A DNA stretch of 64,000 nucleotides from CAYSCZ01 sp051155775 (GTDB taxonomy: Bacteria; Bacteroidota; Bacteroidia; Cytophagales; Cyclobacteriaceae), in contig DAXETV010000014.1 of the NCBI GenBank assembly GCA_051155775.1, forward strand, positions 1 to 64,000, written 5' to 3'. Numbering within the stretch: position 1 is the first letter of the stretch; each line of letters begins with the position of its first letter. Below are positions 55,301 through 62,949 of this stretch, piece by piece. The notes beneath the pieces were generated by a model, which searched no databases, had not been told where the DNA came from, and saw nothing but the letters and a program-made list of their open reading frames with translations. The position numbers and the translations under genes are program-made.

Positions 55301-58300
55301 AAAGTGCAACTGAACCTCCCTCTACCCACTCTGCTTTATCAACAATTCGCTGTATTAGTGAACCAATATCAGAGGTTCTCTCTGCGGGACCAGCATCACC
55401 AGCAGCAGTCCATGAACCGGCAGGAATATTCCATTCTACAGAATCATTTAAAAAGTTTCTGCTTGTGATGTCGAAATCTGTTTCTGCAAAAGCAGCAGGC
55501 ATCGCACTGTCTTCAACCTTGATAAAATAGTTAGCAGGATCCAGGTTCTTACTGGTATTGTCAACAGTAAATTGTACTGAAGCTGATATGATTCTTGCTC
55601 CTTTCGGAATGTCTAGTGCATTGAATCTTAAACCAGTAATTTGACGATTTCTTAATGGGTCATTAGCTTCAAAACCTAATTCCAGATCACTACTTCCTAC
55701 ATCCATACTTCCATCAGGCCTGAAATCATCGTTTTCCGGTGCGCCAAAGTATTCTTCGGCGTCGTCTTCGGAAGCAGATATCTGAGATACTATTGTTGTC
55801 TGACCCAAAGCCTCCGGCAATGGTGTTAAATCACTTAAATCAAGAAGCGCAACTACAGGTTCGTGATCACTTCCTATTTCATCGCCATCACCAAATTCAG
55901 GATTTAGGTATACAATTTGAGTTTCAGCGTTGATGATCAAATTGGAACTAACTAAAATATGATCCAACGACTGTGCATTACCCTGGAAGATAAAAGTGTA
56001 TCGCTCATTCTCCGGGAGTCTTTTGGTTAAATTAAATAAATCTGCATTTTCTTCAAGTTCTAAAACAGGTGAAACAAAATCAAATTCATTTAAGTCACCC
56101 ATCACCACAATCGGAGCTCCATCCGTGTCAGACATGTAGGTTTCCACATAATCCTGTACCGCCCTAGATTGTCTTTGTCTTTCGTCTAAACTTCCATTAA
56201 CACTTAAATCTTCCTGCCTTCCAATAAATGGCTGCTCCTGACCATAAATTGGTGCACTGCCACCCTTAGAGGAGAAATGATTGTTAACAATGGTTACAAC
56301 AGTATCCCTAAAACTGAAAGCCGCCACCAAAGGAAGTCTCGCTCCCTCGAAGGCATCACCTTCGTTTTGAGAAGAAATTGTCCTAACTGTCACAGTGTCG
56401 TTAGGGATGGTAACATTACTCACCCTTGCAGGATTATATAAGAAAGCGGTTCTGATATTACCGTTAGGATCACCACCACTGGTAGCTTCACCAAGCAAGA
56501 AAGTGTTATCTATCCATTCATAATCAGGACCTCCGGCGTTGGTTATTTCTGTAACTAATAGTTCTAAGGTTTCATCAGCGGATGTAATACCATCAGGACC
56601 TTCAGAGCCTGTATTATCTTGTATTTCTTGTAAACCAATGATGTCAGGAGAATTAAGGTTATTAATTATTTGATTCGCTATTGTTACAAATCTACCATCA
56701 CCTACATCATCATCTTCAGCATCATCGTTAGGATCGAGGTTTAAAACATTGTAAGTAGCTATGGAGAGCTTATCTTCATTACCGGTCAGATCAGTTACTA
56801 CAGGCTCCAGCCCGGGCTCATCAACTAAAGTAAAATCTTCGGTCGGTGTCAGTTCATATTGACCTCTGTCATAAGTAATAATACCTGTTACATCAGAAAA
56901 TTTAGATCCCGGAACCGTTCCTTCCACAGCGCCAGATGGTCTTGATCCTAATAGATCATTGAAACCAAGGGCTATCTCAATTTTTTCAGGGTTGAAATCA
57001 TCTTTACTAAGAACTAAAGTATTTCTTGGAGATAGACCAGTTGCATCGGCACCATTGTCAGCTACCACATAAACATCAAAGAAACCTACCGGACTTACTG
57101 CCATAGGATCCTGAACTTTCACTAGCATGTTTTCCATTGACTCCCAAAAATCGGCACCGTCTTTGGTCGGATCAAAAGTGGATGGATCGCTATCGATAAA
57201 TGCACTTGGTGCTATTCGACCTCCTCTACCAACAAGTGTAGGATCAGGCAGGGTATTTCCCGATGAGTTTACTACGACTAAAGGATTGCCTCCAATTTGT
57301 GTTCTTGTATTTTCGTTAGGATCACCTTCTCCCTCTTCAATCAGTCCAACGATAGTTACTTCATCACCTATAGATACAGGCACATCGCCCGAAGCTGAAA
57401 CAAATAAAGCTTCAGAAGTATTAGGGTTTGAATCAGGAGTGGCACTTTGTATGTAAAAATCATCATCATCAATTGCGGTAACGATACCTGTTACACTTAC
57501 TTCGGAATCAACTAAAGGTGACATTTGAGCTTCACCCTGGATTTCTGCAATCGTCCTTGATGGTTGATCATTATCTGCAAGAATCAAAGAAATAGAGGTT
57601 GGTGGGCCTGCAATGGCTCCGTCACCCCCTGACACGTTTTGTAATTCAAATACTAAGTTCTCAGTTCCTTCATCTAAATCATCATCATTTATAGTGATGG
57701 TTACCGTTTGGGTAGCTGAGGATCCTGCATCAAATGTAACAGATTGGGTTGTGAAATCCCCTACATCACTTGCTTCGCCAGAGGCTAATACTACATCAGC
57801 GGTTGTTGCATTATCAGCAGATTCATTTACAATATTTAATTCCAGATCGATTGTTGGTGCAGCGCCTTCCCTAGTATTTACAGTAAAATCAGAGAAAACA
57901 ACAGCCGTAGAAGAGATGGAGTTGGCGGTAATGCTCACATCATTCACAGCCCAACTTGCACATGAATTTACAGGGTTATTAAAATTTCTTATGAAAATGC
58001 GTGCATCACCGGTTAAGCCATTTAATCCACCTGAAACAAAAGGATCTACGGGAATTCGAGAGCTACCACCCGGTAATGGAGCAATCTCCCCTAGCTTGAT
58101 TAAGGTAGCCTCTTCAGGATTATCATCTACTTCTGGGTCATAATTCTGTGAGTAAAATACCTCAAGAACATTATCCAGGTTACTGCTTCCAAACTGTATT
58201 GTGGAATTAATGGTTAAAACAACGCCTTCCAGGTTTGTCAAACTAAACTCAGGACTAATCAGGTAATCATTGGCATTACACCCATCACCAGGTTGACTAA

Positions 58301-61100
58301 ATGGGTTGAGCGCAACCCAGGAATTATCAACATCATGAGACCAGGTAAAGTCGCCAGCCGCACTAAACTGTGTCCAGCCATTATTTAAAGGATTTGATGC
58401 AAAATTATCATCAAAGATCACATCAAATGCATCTTCGGTTGGTTCAGGGATAACATCACCAACAGGTTCGCTCCAAACCAACTCTAATTCAAGATTAGGG
58501 TTACCCGGATCAAATGAGTTGTTGAGTCCTGAATAAGTAACGTCATCAGCTGCATCTGTAGCGGCTATAATTAAGCTGAATTCCTGACCACTATTTATGG
58601 CATCCAGTAATTGTACTTCAACAGCACTCAGGTCTAAACTAAACTCATCCGTTGATCCTCCTGCTTCCGGGGTATAAGGAAATGAACCAAGAGAAATGGG
58701 GGCAGAAGAAAACTGTGAAACATCAAGACCATTAATTAATGAATTGTCATATGTCAGGCCACTGTAGTCACCATTAAATTGCTGAAAGGTTATAAAGATC
58801 TCAACTTCATCACCATCAGTAAATGACCGATCGTTATGCGTAAGTGTGTAAGTAGCAGAAAGAAAGCTTAAGGCGGTATTTGTTTCTTCAGCACCAAAAT
58901 CTGACTTTGCTATATCAAACGAAGCGATTGCAAATGAACCAAAGTTATCATCATTACCTGAGGCATAATGGTCTGCGCTTCCATCATCCCCGTCGGCCAA
59001 TACTCTAGCATCAGCAAACAAATCTTTAGCAGCTGATCCTCTGTTTTCAACCGCTACTTCCAGTGTAAGATTTGGATTACCCGGATCAAATGAATTATTA
59101 AGTCCTGAATAAGTAACATCATCAGCTGCATCTGTAGCGGCTATGATAATATTAAATTCCTCACCATTGTTTAAAGCATTGATTAACTCAGATTTCACTG
59201 AAGAGAAATCCAGTGTAAATTCATCAGTAGAACCTCCGGCTTCTGGCGTGTAAGGAAAAGCGCCTAATGAAACCGGTTCTGAAGAAAATTGTGAACTGTT
59301 TAATCCGTTTACCAACGTATTATCAAAGGTAAGTGGTGAAAAATCATTATCGAATTGGTCAAATGTGATAAATATTTCAACCTCATCTCCATCAGTAAAT
59401 GATCGGTCGTTATGAGTCAATGTATACGTTGCCGCTGGAGAAATATCTGTAATTATACTATTAGGCGTTAAATCAAAGTCATTTTTTGTAAAAGCAAAAG
59501 AGGCTACAGCGTAAGAAGCAAAGTCATCATCATTTCCAGACGCATAATGATCTGCGCTTCCATCGTCTCCACTCGCTAAAACCCTTGCATCAGCAAATAG
59601 ATCTCTACTGGCGGTTGCATCAAAATCTACTTCCCCTCCTCCAGCATCTTCATTGTAGAAATAAATATTATCCAAATAAATCTCACCTGTGTTGGCAACA
59701 TCGACTACAACTTGTTGGATATTATTTGTACCACCCAATCCAAGCGCTGCCAGTTCATCAAATGTGAAATCATAAGATAACCATTGTCCCTGAACCATAG
59801 CAGGATTTGATGAAGGATTGATTACTATTTGTGCTTCAGTTGTAGTTGCTCCAAAATCAACAACTTTTAATAAAAATGACGAGGATCCATCAACCGAATT
59901 GGAAAACCAGGCATCGAATCTAAAATTAGTCATTCCAGCTGCTCCAGCATCTATTTGATTATCTGCCCCTAATTCAATTACCTGAAAAGCATTGGAAGCG
60001 GTTGTATATTTTAAAACCTCATTACCACCAAGATCTACCGTTTCAAAAGCTGCGCCTCCGAATAAGTTAAATCCCTGGTTGGGGACATCAGTGAAGGCAT
60101 CACTGTAGATTGATATAACATCATTTGAATTTTCGGTGGGTGCGGTCGCTGCCGTTGTAGGATCAACCTGATCTTCCCCAGCCTCATCATTCACTTTTAA
60201 GGAAACATTATCAATCACAACAACTCCTGCGTCAGCTCCCATATCAAAAAGAACCCTGCTATTAACGCCTCCAAATCCTGTTGCGCTTAACTCTAAGGTA
60301 TACAACTGAGTTTGTTCTGTTAATTCTATTTCTTCAGTATCTGATGTAAATGGTTGTTCATTAAGACCAATTCCAGCCAATATTGTACGAGTAATGCCCG
60401 CTGATGTAGAGGCTTCAAATGATAAAACATAATTTTCATCTTGGATAAGGGCTACAACCTGGCTTAGATTAACAGCAAAAGCATCTCCGGGAACTTCTAC
60501 CTCTGCAAAGAAAAAGCTATTTTCCCCTTCTGTTCTGACTTCTGGAGTACCTCCCCCAAAGTTTGTAAACCATGAATCGGTTCCACTTTCAAAATCCCCG
60601 TTAGTTAACAATCCATCATCAAAACCTCCACCATTACATGTTGCATTAAAGTCCACTGCATCCAATTCTCCAGGAGTTGTTGATCGCCAGTTACCACCAA
60701 ATGATACTTTACTCCACTCAATGAAAAGTTCAACAGTTTCTGGGGCACCTTCCGGAAAGAAGAATTCTCCAGCAAAAACCCCCGGGGAACCATCAACTTC
60801 TGCGGGCGCTGTTGAAACACCGGCATTATTAGGATTCCAAGCTCCTGCTGGTAATACTAATAAGTCAACCGGATCATCATCTGCAGATTCTATCTCCACG
60901 CGCATTGTCTGATCGTCAACATTAAATATTGACACGAAAATGTCAGAACCCGCGTCACCTCCGAATGCCTGGATTTGGGTATTACAGAATGTTTCTGTTT
61001 GTGCATTCGCACTAAATAAAAAAGCGAATGAATAAATGAATGGGATCAGCCACTTTAGATTCATTCGCCCTGATTCCTTAAATCGTAAAAGTTTTATCAT
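49377..61100 (-). CDS. Giant secreted multidomain protein: EEP nuclease plus 5'-nucleotidase with T9SS C-terminal domain
   Basis: From the ATG at 61100 the protein has 3,907 residues (the frame is open to 61145; a start at 61064 is also possible). Order by nucleotide: signal peptide to about 61010; two CBM-like sandwiches (60640-59640); two 193-residue repeats (59620-58460); choice-of-anchor J type domain (58440-57910); Calx-beta (57900-57560); OB-fold (57560-56790); endonuclease/exonuclease/phosphatase domain (56770-55820) with Y-N-V-L-N, L-Q-E-I, N-N-H-F, G-D-L-N-E and S-D-H-E-P; three 196-residue repeats (55795-54030); Ig-like; choice-of-anchor I propeller (53740-52240); metallophosphatase (52215-51100) with S-S-G-D and G-N-H-E-F-D; 5'-nucleotidase C domain (to 50390, N-G-G-G-I-R); two V-F-S-D-x-D-G-D cadherin-like repeats; T9SS sorting domain (49640-49377, Y-P-N-P-V to K-R-V-I-K-Q). 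It likely degrades extracellular DNA and dephosphorylates the nucleotides at the cell surface. Confidence 0.9.
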   Translation of the reverse strand: MIKLLRFKESGRMNLKWLIPFIYSFAFLFSANAQTETFCNTQIQAFGGDAGSDIFVSIFNVDDQTMRVEIESADDDPVDLLVLPAGAWNPNNAGVSTAPAEVDGSPGVFAGEFFFPEGAPETVELFIEWSKVSFGGNWRSTTPGELDAVDFNATCNGGGFDDGLLTNGDFESGTDSWFTNFGGGTPEVRTEGENSFFFAEVEVPGDAFAVNLSQVVALIQDENYVLSFEASTSAGITRTILAGIGLNEQPFTSDTEEIELTEQTQLYTLELSATGFGGVNSRVLFDMGADAGVVVIDNVSLKVNDEAGEDQVDPTTAATAPTENSNDVISIYSDAFTDVPNQGFNLFGGAAFETVDLGGNEVLKYTTASNAFQVIELGADNQIDAGAAGMTNFRFDAWFSNSVDGSSSFLLKVVDFGATTTEAQIVINPSSNPAMVQGQWLSYDFTFDELAALGLGGTNNIQQVVVDVANTGEIYLDNIYFYNEDAGGGEVDFDATASRDLFADARVLASGDDGSADHYASGNDDDFASYAVASFAFTKNDFDLTPNSIITDISPAATYTLTHNDRSFTDGDEVEIFITFDQFDNDFSPLTFDNTLVNGLNSSQFSSEPVSLGAFPYTPEAGGSTDEFTLDFSSVKSELINALNNGEEFNIIIAATDAADDVTYSGLNNSFDPGNPNLTLEVAVENRGSAAKDLFADARVLADGDDGSADHYASGNDDNFGSFAIASFDIAKSDFGAEETNTALSFLSATYTLTHNDRSFTDGDEVEIFITFQQFNGDYSGLTYDNSLINGLDVSQFSSAPISLGSFPYTPEAGGSTDEFSLDLSAVEVQLLDAINSGQEFSLIIAATDAADDVTYSGLNNSFDPGNPNLELELVWSEPVGDVIPEPTEDAFDVIFDDNFASNPLNNGWTQFSAAGDFTWSHDVDNSWVALNPFSQPGDGCNANDYLISPEFSLTNLEGVVLTINSTIQFGSSNLDNVLEVFYSQNYDPEVDDNPEEATLIKLGEIAPLPGGSSRIPVDPFVSGGLNGLTGDARIFIRNFNNPVNSCASWAVNDVSITANSISSTAVVFSDFTVNTREGAAPTIDLELNIVNESADNATTADVVLASGEASDVGDFTTQSVTFDAGSSATQTVTITINDDDLDEGTENLVFELQNVSGGDGAIAGPPTSISLILADNDQPSRTIAEIQGEAQMSPLVDSEVSVTGIVTAIDDDDFYIQSATPDSNPNTSEALFVSASGDVPVSIGDEVTIVGLIEEGEGDPNENTRTQIGGNPLVVVNSSGNTLPDPTLVGRGGRIAPSAFIDSDPSTFDPTKDGADFWESMENMLVKVQDPMAVSPVGFFDVYVVADNGADATGLSPRNTLVLSKDDFNPEKIEIALGFNDLLGSRPSGAVEGTVPGSKFSDVTGIITYDRGQYELTPTEDFTLVDEPGLEPVVTDLTGNEDKLSIATYNVLNLDPNDDAEDDDVGDGRFVTIANQIINNLNSPDIIGLQEIQDNTGSEGPDGITSADETLELLVTEITNAGGPDYEWIDNTFLLGEATSGGDPNGNIRTAFLYNPARVSNVTIPNDTVTVRTISSQNEGDAFEGARLPLVAAFSFRDTVVTIVNNHFSSKGGSAPIYGQEQPFIGRQEDLSVNGSLDERQRQSRAVQDYVETYMSDTDGAPIVVMGDLNEFDFVSPVLELEENADLFNLTKRLPENERYTFIFQGNAQSLDHILVSSNLIINAETQIVYLNPEFGDGDEIGSDHEPVVALLDLSDLTPLPEALGQTTIVSQISASEDDAEEYFGAPENDDFRPDGSMDVGSSDLELGFEANDPLRNRQITGLRFNALDIPKGARIISASVQFTVDNTSKNLDPANYFIKVEDSAMPAAFAETDFDITSRNFLNDSVEWNIPAGSWTAAGDAGPAERTSDIGSLIQRIVDKAEWVEGGSVALYFEGEGIREAESFDGDPAGAPQLIVTYLPAVMEEYQVSASEDDAEEYFGAPENDDFRPNGSMDVGSSDIELGFEDNNPLRNRQISGLRFTGVEIPPRSEIKSAFIQFTVDNTSKNLDPANYFIKIEDNVEPAAFSETDFDITSRSFLNDSVEWNVPAGSWTEIGAAGSDERSADVSSLIQQIINKPDWTGEGALALFIEGVGIREAESFDGDPAGAARLFIDFVPSVDASVQIAASEDDAEEYFGAPENDDFRPDGSMDVGSSDIELGFEDNNPLRNRQVSGLIFRGLDIPKEAVITSASIQFTVDNTSKNLDPANYFIKVEDSVDPESFEEIDFNITNRTFLNDSVEWNVEADTWTEIGAAGPAERSADIGSLLQQIVNKPEWVEGSSVAFYIEGEGIREAESFDGDPAGAAVLNFSFLSSGTGGSAAPEVVAQVPDVKTTVGGSFKVDLNIFFRDTDTPLKFFATDVIGNQLPESITIDEEGILSGTLNKAAFIPVEVFAESFGDTVSTTFNISAEPLTRGVLKEISSIQLGTFDEGAAEISAFDETTNLLFVTNAEINAVEVLDLSDPNNPVRTDTIDVSGDVNSVAVRAGILAIAIANDNAQLDGTIDVYTTADFVGGTPSTTTYTVGALPDMVTFADDSTLVVANEGEPSDDYTVDPEGSVSIIDLTNTDLVAAVTTADFTAFNGQEESLRAEGVRIFGPGATVAQDLEPEYITVQSGKAYVALQENNALAVVDIETATVEDIIGLGFKDHSLPGNGLDANKDEDSPILIDSRLPLKGMYQPDAIASVVVDNTTYILSANEGDGREYEFEDENGDDVLAFTDETEIGDIELDPNSFADVALIEELADGLGVSTVAEKTADGKFKELFTYGSRSFSIWDASTGEIVFDSEDDFEQVTAALFPENFNATNDDNEFKDRSDNKGPEPEAITIGTVGTSTLAFIGLERIGGIMVYDITDPTQPSFVEYINNRDFSIDADAPGHGDLGPEGLVFVPASESPNGGALLIVSNEVSSTVTTYQVSEPQPTPDVFTLELLHVADQEAAGPAIQDAPRFSAVMNALEAQDVGDDNLPDNTIRLSSGDAFLPGLFRDASVDLFGTGGVADMQIQNELGFLANSFGNHEFDFGTGEIAKLISGLDMGEPIATFDDPAFEGTDLEGKTYTGTSYPYLSSNLDFSTDENMAPLEIDPGLSPVGGKVSSTTVININGESIGVVGATTPFLKSIASPGDMGVFPEQFAANPSAEEIAALAAIIQEDVDALLEANPSINKVILLAHMQQIEIEFELAQLLENVDIIVAGGSNTRLFDENDRPRAGDSDQGMYPMFFAGSNGDSVAVVNTDAQYKYVGRLVVDFDADGKIIPSSYDPEVSGAYPTDSLGVAELDAFDLIDPEIQALASAVESTIVSKESVVLGRANVFLNGNRSGQGTGDDPDGVRTQETNLGNLTADANLVAAKAVEPEVVVSIKNGGGIRASIGRTIVPGGGSGEAERLPNEELVDSDGNVVKPDGGISQNDIATTLAFNNGLSLLTLTKEELKAILEHGVAQSPLVDGRFPQIAGVRFSFDDTQPEGSRIQNAVIVDENGETIEQFVSGGDIVESASSTYRIVTLNFLAGGGDGYPFPEGPEANRVDLFDLDGDGNDDGATGDATFANDGSEQDALAEYLLDNFNTEESAFAVEDVGPALDERIQNLAFREDGIGTLNNAPTIANAIPDQIVNAGESTGVDLANVFSDEDGDTLSFTASSSNTAIATVVIDGSTATINGLAEGTATVTVTADDGNGGSVTDEFEVTVEVGNEAPVVANAIEDQEFDEGFGSATIDLTDVFSDADGDALTLIAESSDDGVITVEIADNTLTITEAAPGTATVTVTADDGVSGTVSDDFEVVVNDLVTGIEDELNITGMYPNPVEDNLTIIIGNELSISDVKVYNLNGKLVKSIVPANKYGTIIISLEELQQGVYFVSINDSRSGKVLTKRVIKQ
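54032..55795 (-). repeat. Three tandem 588-bp repeats inside the giant gene
   Basis: The block S-E-D-D-A-E-E-Y-F-G-A-P-E-N-D-D-F-R-P recurs at about 55750, 55162 and 54574, exactly 588 bp (196 residues) apart each time. Each unit then has G-S-S-D-x-E-L-G-F, L-R-N-R-Q and R-E-A-E-S-F-D-G-D-P-A-G-A. The DNA itself is also well conserved with silent changes, so the array is a duplication maintained or refreshed, not ancient. Confidence 0.8.
58460..59620 (-). repeat. Two tandem 579-bp repeats inside the giant gene
   Basis: D-L-F-A-D-A-R-V-L-A opens each unit (59581 and 59002 region, 579 bp = 193 residues apart), with A-T-Y-T-L-T-H-N-D-R-S-F-T-D-G-D and A-A-D-D-V-T-Y-S-G-L-N-N-S in both. These appear to be beta-sandwich spacer or binding domains; no family name was recognised. 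Confidence 0.7.
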
Positions 61101-61142
61101 GGGTGTAAGATTTAATTTATTGTTCCTATTAAATGTATTTAA

Positions 61143-61159
61143 CAAAATTAACCGGTTAA
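61143..61159 (-). promoter_or_regulatory. Promoter of the giant gene overlapped by a perfect palindrome
   Basis: On the minus strand TAATTTTG (61150-61143) matches TAnnTTTG and lies 42 bp before the ATG at 61100. It is partly covered by the 12-bp perfect palindrome TTAACCGGTTAA (61148-61159), placed where a repressor could occlude polymerase. A -33 TTG at proper spacing was not found. Confidence 0.35.
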
Positions 61160-61655
61160 CTGTAGGTCTAATTGAAAAGCTGGTTAAGGTAAGTTGAAGT
61201 ATTAATTAAGAATGTTAAGTCATTATGAAGCCTTTGTCAGTGGATTCAAATCACTAATGCCTTAATCGTTTGTAAAATATGGATATTCGCTAATGATAGA
61301 ATGAAATTAGCCTGGGGTTGGTCTATGAGGGATTGTATATAACGGCGATTTAATGAATAAATAAATAACAATAATTTAATACTAATTAATTATCCATGGG
61401 TAACTATAAAGCGATGCTTCTCCTGATACAAGAAAATGAGCTATACTAAGTATAAAAATTGATTCCTTGGTAAAAGCTTAGATGTTCGTTTGTCAAGGTC
61501 AAATCTGTATGATTGCCTAATTATTCAATTATTTCCAGCCCTCATTTCATTTTGTCATGCTGTAATTACGATGCACACTGGCCAAAATCAATAGGTTTCA
61601 GGTTTGATTCGCCAAAAACTACAGGATGCCTAATTGTATTTTTCTAGCTATTCTT
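61160..61655. other. Intergenic region upstream of the giant gene
   Basis: About 500 bp of AT-rich DNA lies between the giant gene and the haem lipoprotein gene, both leftward. No coding frame, tRNA or terminator was recognised. Length and the presence of a separate promoter suggest that the giant gene is transcribed alone. Confidence 0.4.
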
Positions 61656-62669
61656 CTAATTATTAGGAGTCCCTTCGTCAATCCATGCAATGATCAATTC
61701 CCTTTCCTCATCTGTTAATTCTCCGGGGAAAAAAGGCATGGTGCCCCAAAAAATAGCAGCCCTAATTGCGCTGGCATGTTTAACCTGGTTTTCATAAGTC
61801 GTTAGGTCCGGTTCATTTGTGGCATTGCCGGTATGACAGTTATTTATTGTGCAATTTGCATCAAATAAGGGCATTACCTCCTGGGAATAGCTAACCGTAA
61901 ATTCTATAGGTTTTTCCCTATAAGTGGCCTCGATCTGTATATTTGAAGCGGGTATGGTCACAAATGTTGAATCCCATACAGGATTCTCAACATATGTTGT
62001 ATCCCCTATCCATTTATCAAAAACCATCCCCTGAACCGGTTTATCAGCCTTGATTACCTGCCGTGATCCAAACTCAAAATTTCCCCCACCTGTTCCCTTG
62101 ATTATTGTTAAAGAAAAACTTGCTAAATTATAAGTTGCTTCTACCTCGACATCATTTTCTGGCATAACGATAAATGAAGAAGACGAAAAGACATTGTTAA
62201 CTGCCTCAGTATCACCAATCCATGAATCAAACGCCATTCCTACCTCTGGTGGGTTGGCTTGGATGCTTTGTTGAGAACCTGTCTGGTATTCTCCTGAGCC
62301 CGAGCCTTTAACAACGGTCAATGAAAAAACAGGAGGATGCCCTTCTACTGGAAATGACACTGAAGACTTACAATCATTTTCGCTTCTGGCGAAGATGGTT
62401 ATCATTCCTGCTGATAAGCCAGTAAACCTATTTAGCTCCTGATACAATGTATCATCAAGACTATACTGTAGTCGATCTGTGTTTATGCCTGTTGCATTCA
62501 CCTCGATCGCGCCATTATCTAATCCAAAATCAGGTTTCTCAATTATTCTTACTTCAAGCTCAATTGAAAAGTCTGAACATAGATCCAAATCTTGTATGAC
62601 CTCCTCATCCTGACACGAGATGAGCAAGAAAATCATAAATAATAGGTTTAATGTATTAAGTAGTTTCAT
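61656..62669 (-). CDS. Lipoprotein with InlB B-type repeats and C-terminal cytochrome c-like haem domain
   Basis: The protein has 337 residues. The lipobox is L-L-I-S-C (Cys19). After an about 90-residue beta domain come two Divergent-InlB-B-type repeats (each with G-S-x-Q, F-D-x-W-I-G-D-T and a V-E-A-T-Y end). The C-terminal 80 residues resemble the PSCyt1-type haem domain: P-L-F-D-A-N-C-T-I-N-N-C-H-T-G, with C-x4-CH instead of CxxCH, a distal M-P-F-F-P-G and ending E-L-I-I-A-W-I-D-E-G. It is probably a surface electron-transfer lipoprotein. It is in the same direction as the upstream peroxidase gene. Confidence 0.75.
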   Translation of the reverse strand: MKLLNTLNLLFMIFLLISCQDEEVIQDLDLCSDFSIELEVRIIEKPDFGLDNGAIEVNATGINTDRLQYSLDDTLYQELNRFTGLSAGMITIFARSENDCKSSVSFPVEGHPPVFSLTVVKGSGSGEYQTGSQQSIQANPPEVGMAFDSWIGDTEAVNNVFSSSSFIVMPENDVEVEATYNLASFSLTIIKGTGGGNFEFGSRQVIKADKPVQGMVFDKWIGDTTYVENPVWDSTFVTIPASNIQIEATYREKPIEFTVSYSQEVMPLFDANCTINNCHTGNATNEPDLTTYENQVKHASAIRAAIFWGTMPFFPGELTDEERELIIAWIDEGTPNN

Positions 62670-62949
62670 AATTAACTATTTACCCAGGCCAAGATATTTC
62701 TATAACCTTTGGCTCATTATGACAATTCTATGGTTATGATAATGATCAATATCAGAGCATCTAATAGCCCAATAAAAACATGATAATACAACACAGAATC
62801 ATTTATTAATAAATATTAAATTCTGCTTTATTTTATTTTATAAAATATTATTCTTGTTATTAATAGATTTAGTCTTTTTTAATAAATTATTAAGTTTATA
62901 TTAAAAGGCTCTTTCGGACGTGCTATTGTAGCACTATTTTGAAGAGACA
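62670..62949. other. AT-rich spacer between haem protein genes
   Basis: These 280 bp are very AT-rich with no coding frame or clear terminator for the upstream peroxidase gene. It could contain the lipoprotein promoter, but no consensus pair was found. Confidence 0.35.

Noticed and set aside
54032..55795. Regular repeats as a possible CRISPR or satellite
   Set aside because: They lie in frame within one open reading frame and encode a 196-residue protein repeat.
57613..58143. Long plus-strand frames opposite the giant gene (also 52246-52905, 53470-53886, 50740-51129)
   Set aside because: Ser/Pro/Thr-rich shadow translations caused by the Asp/Glu/Gly-rich codons on the coding strand; no starts with signals and no known domains.
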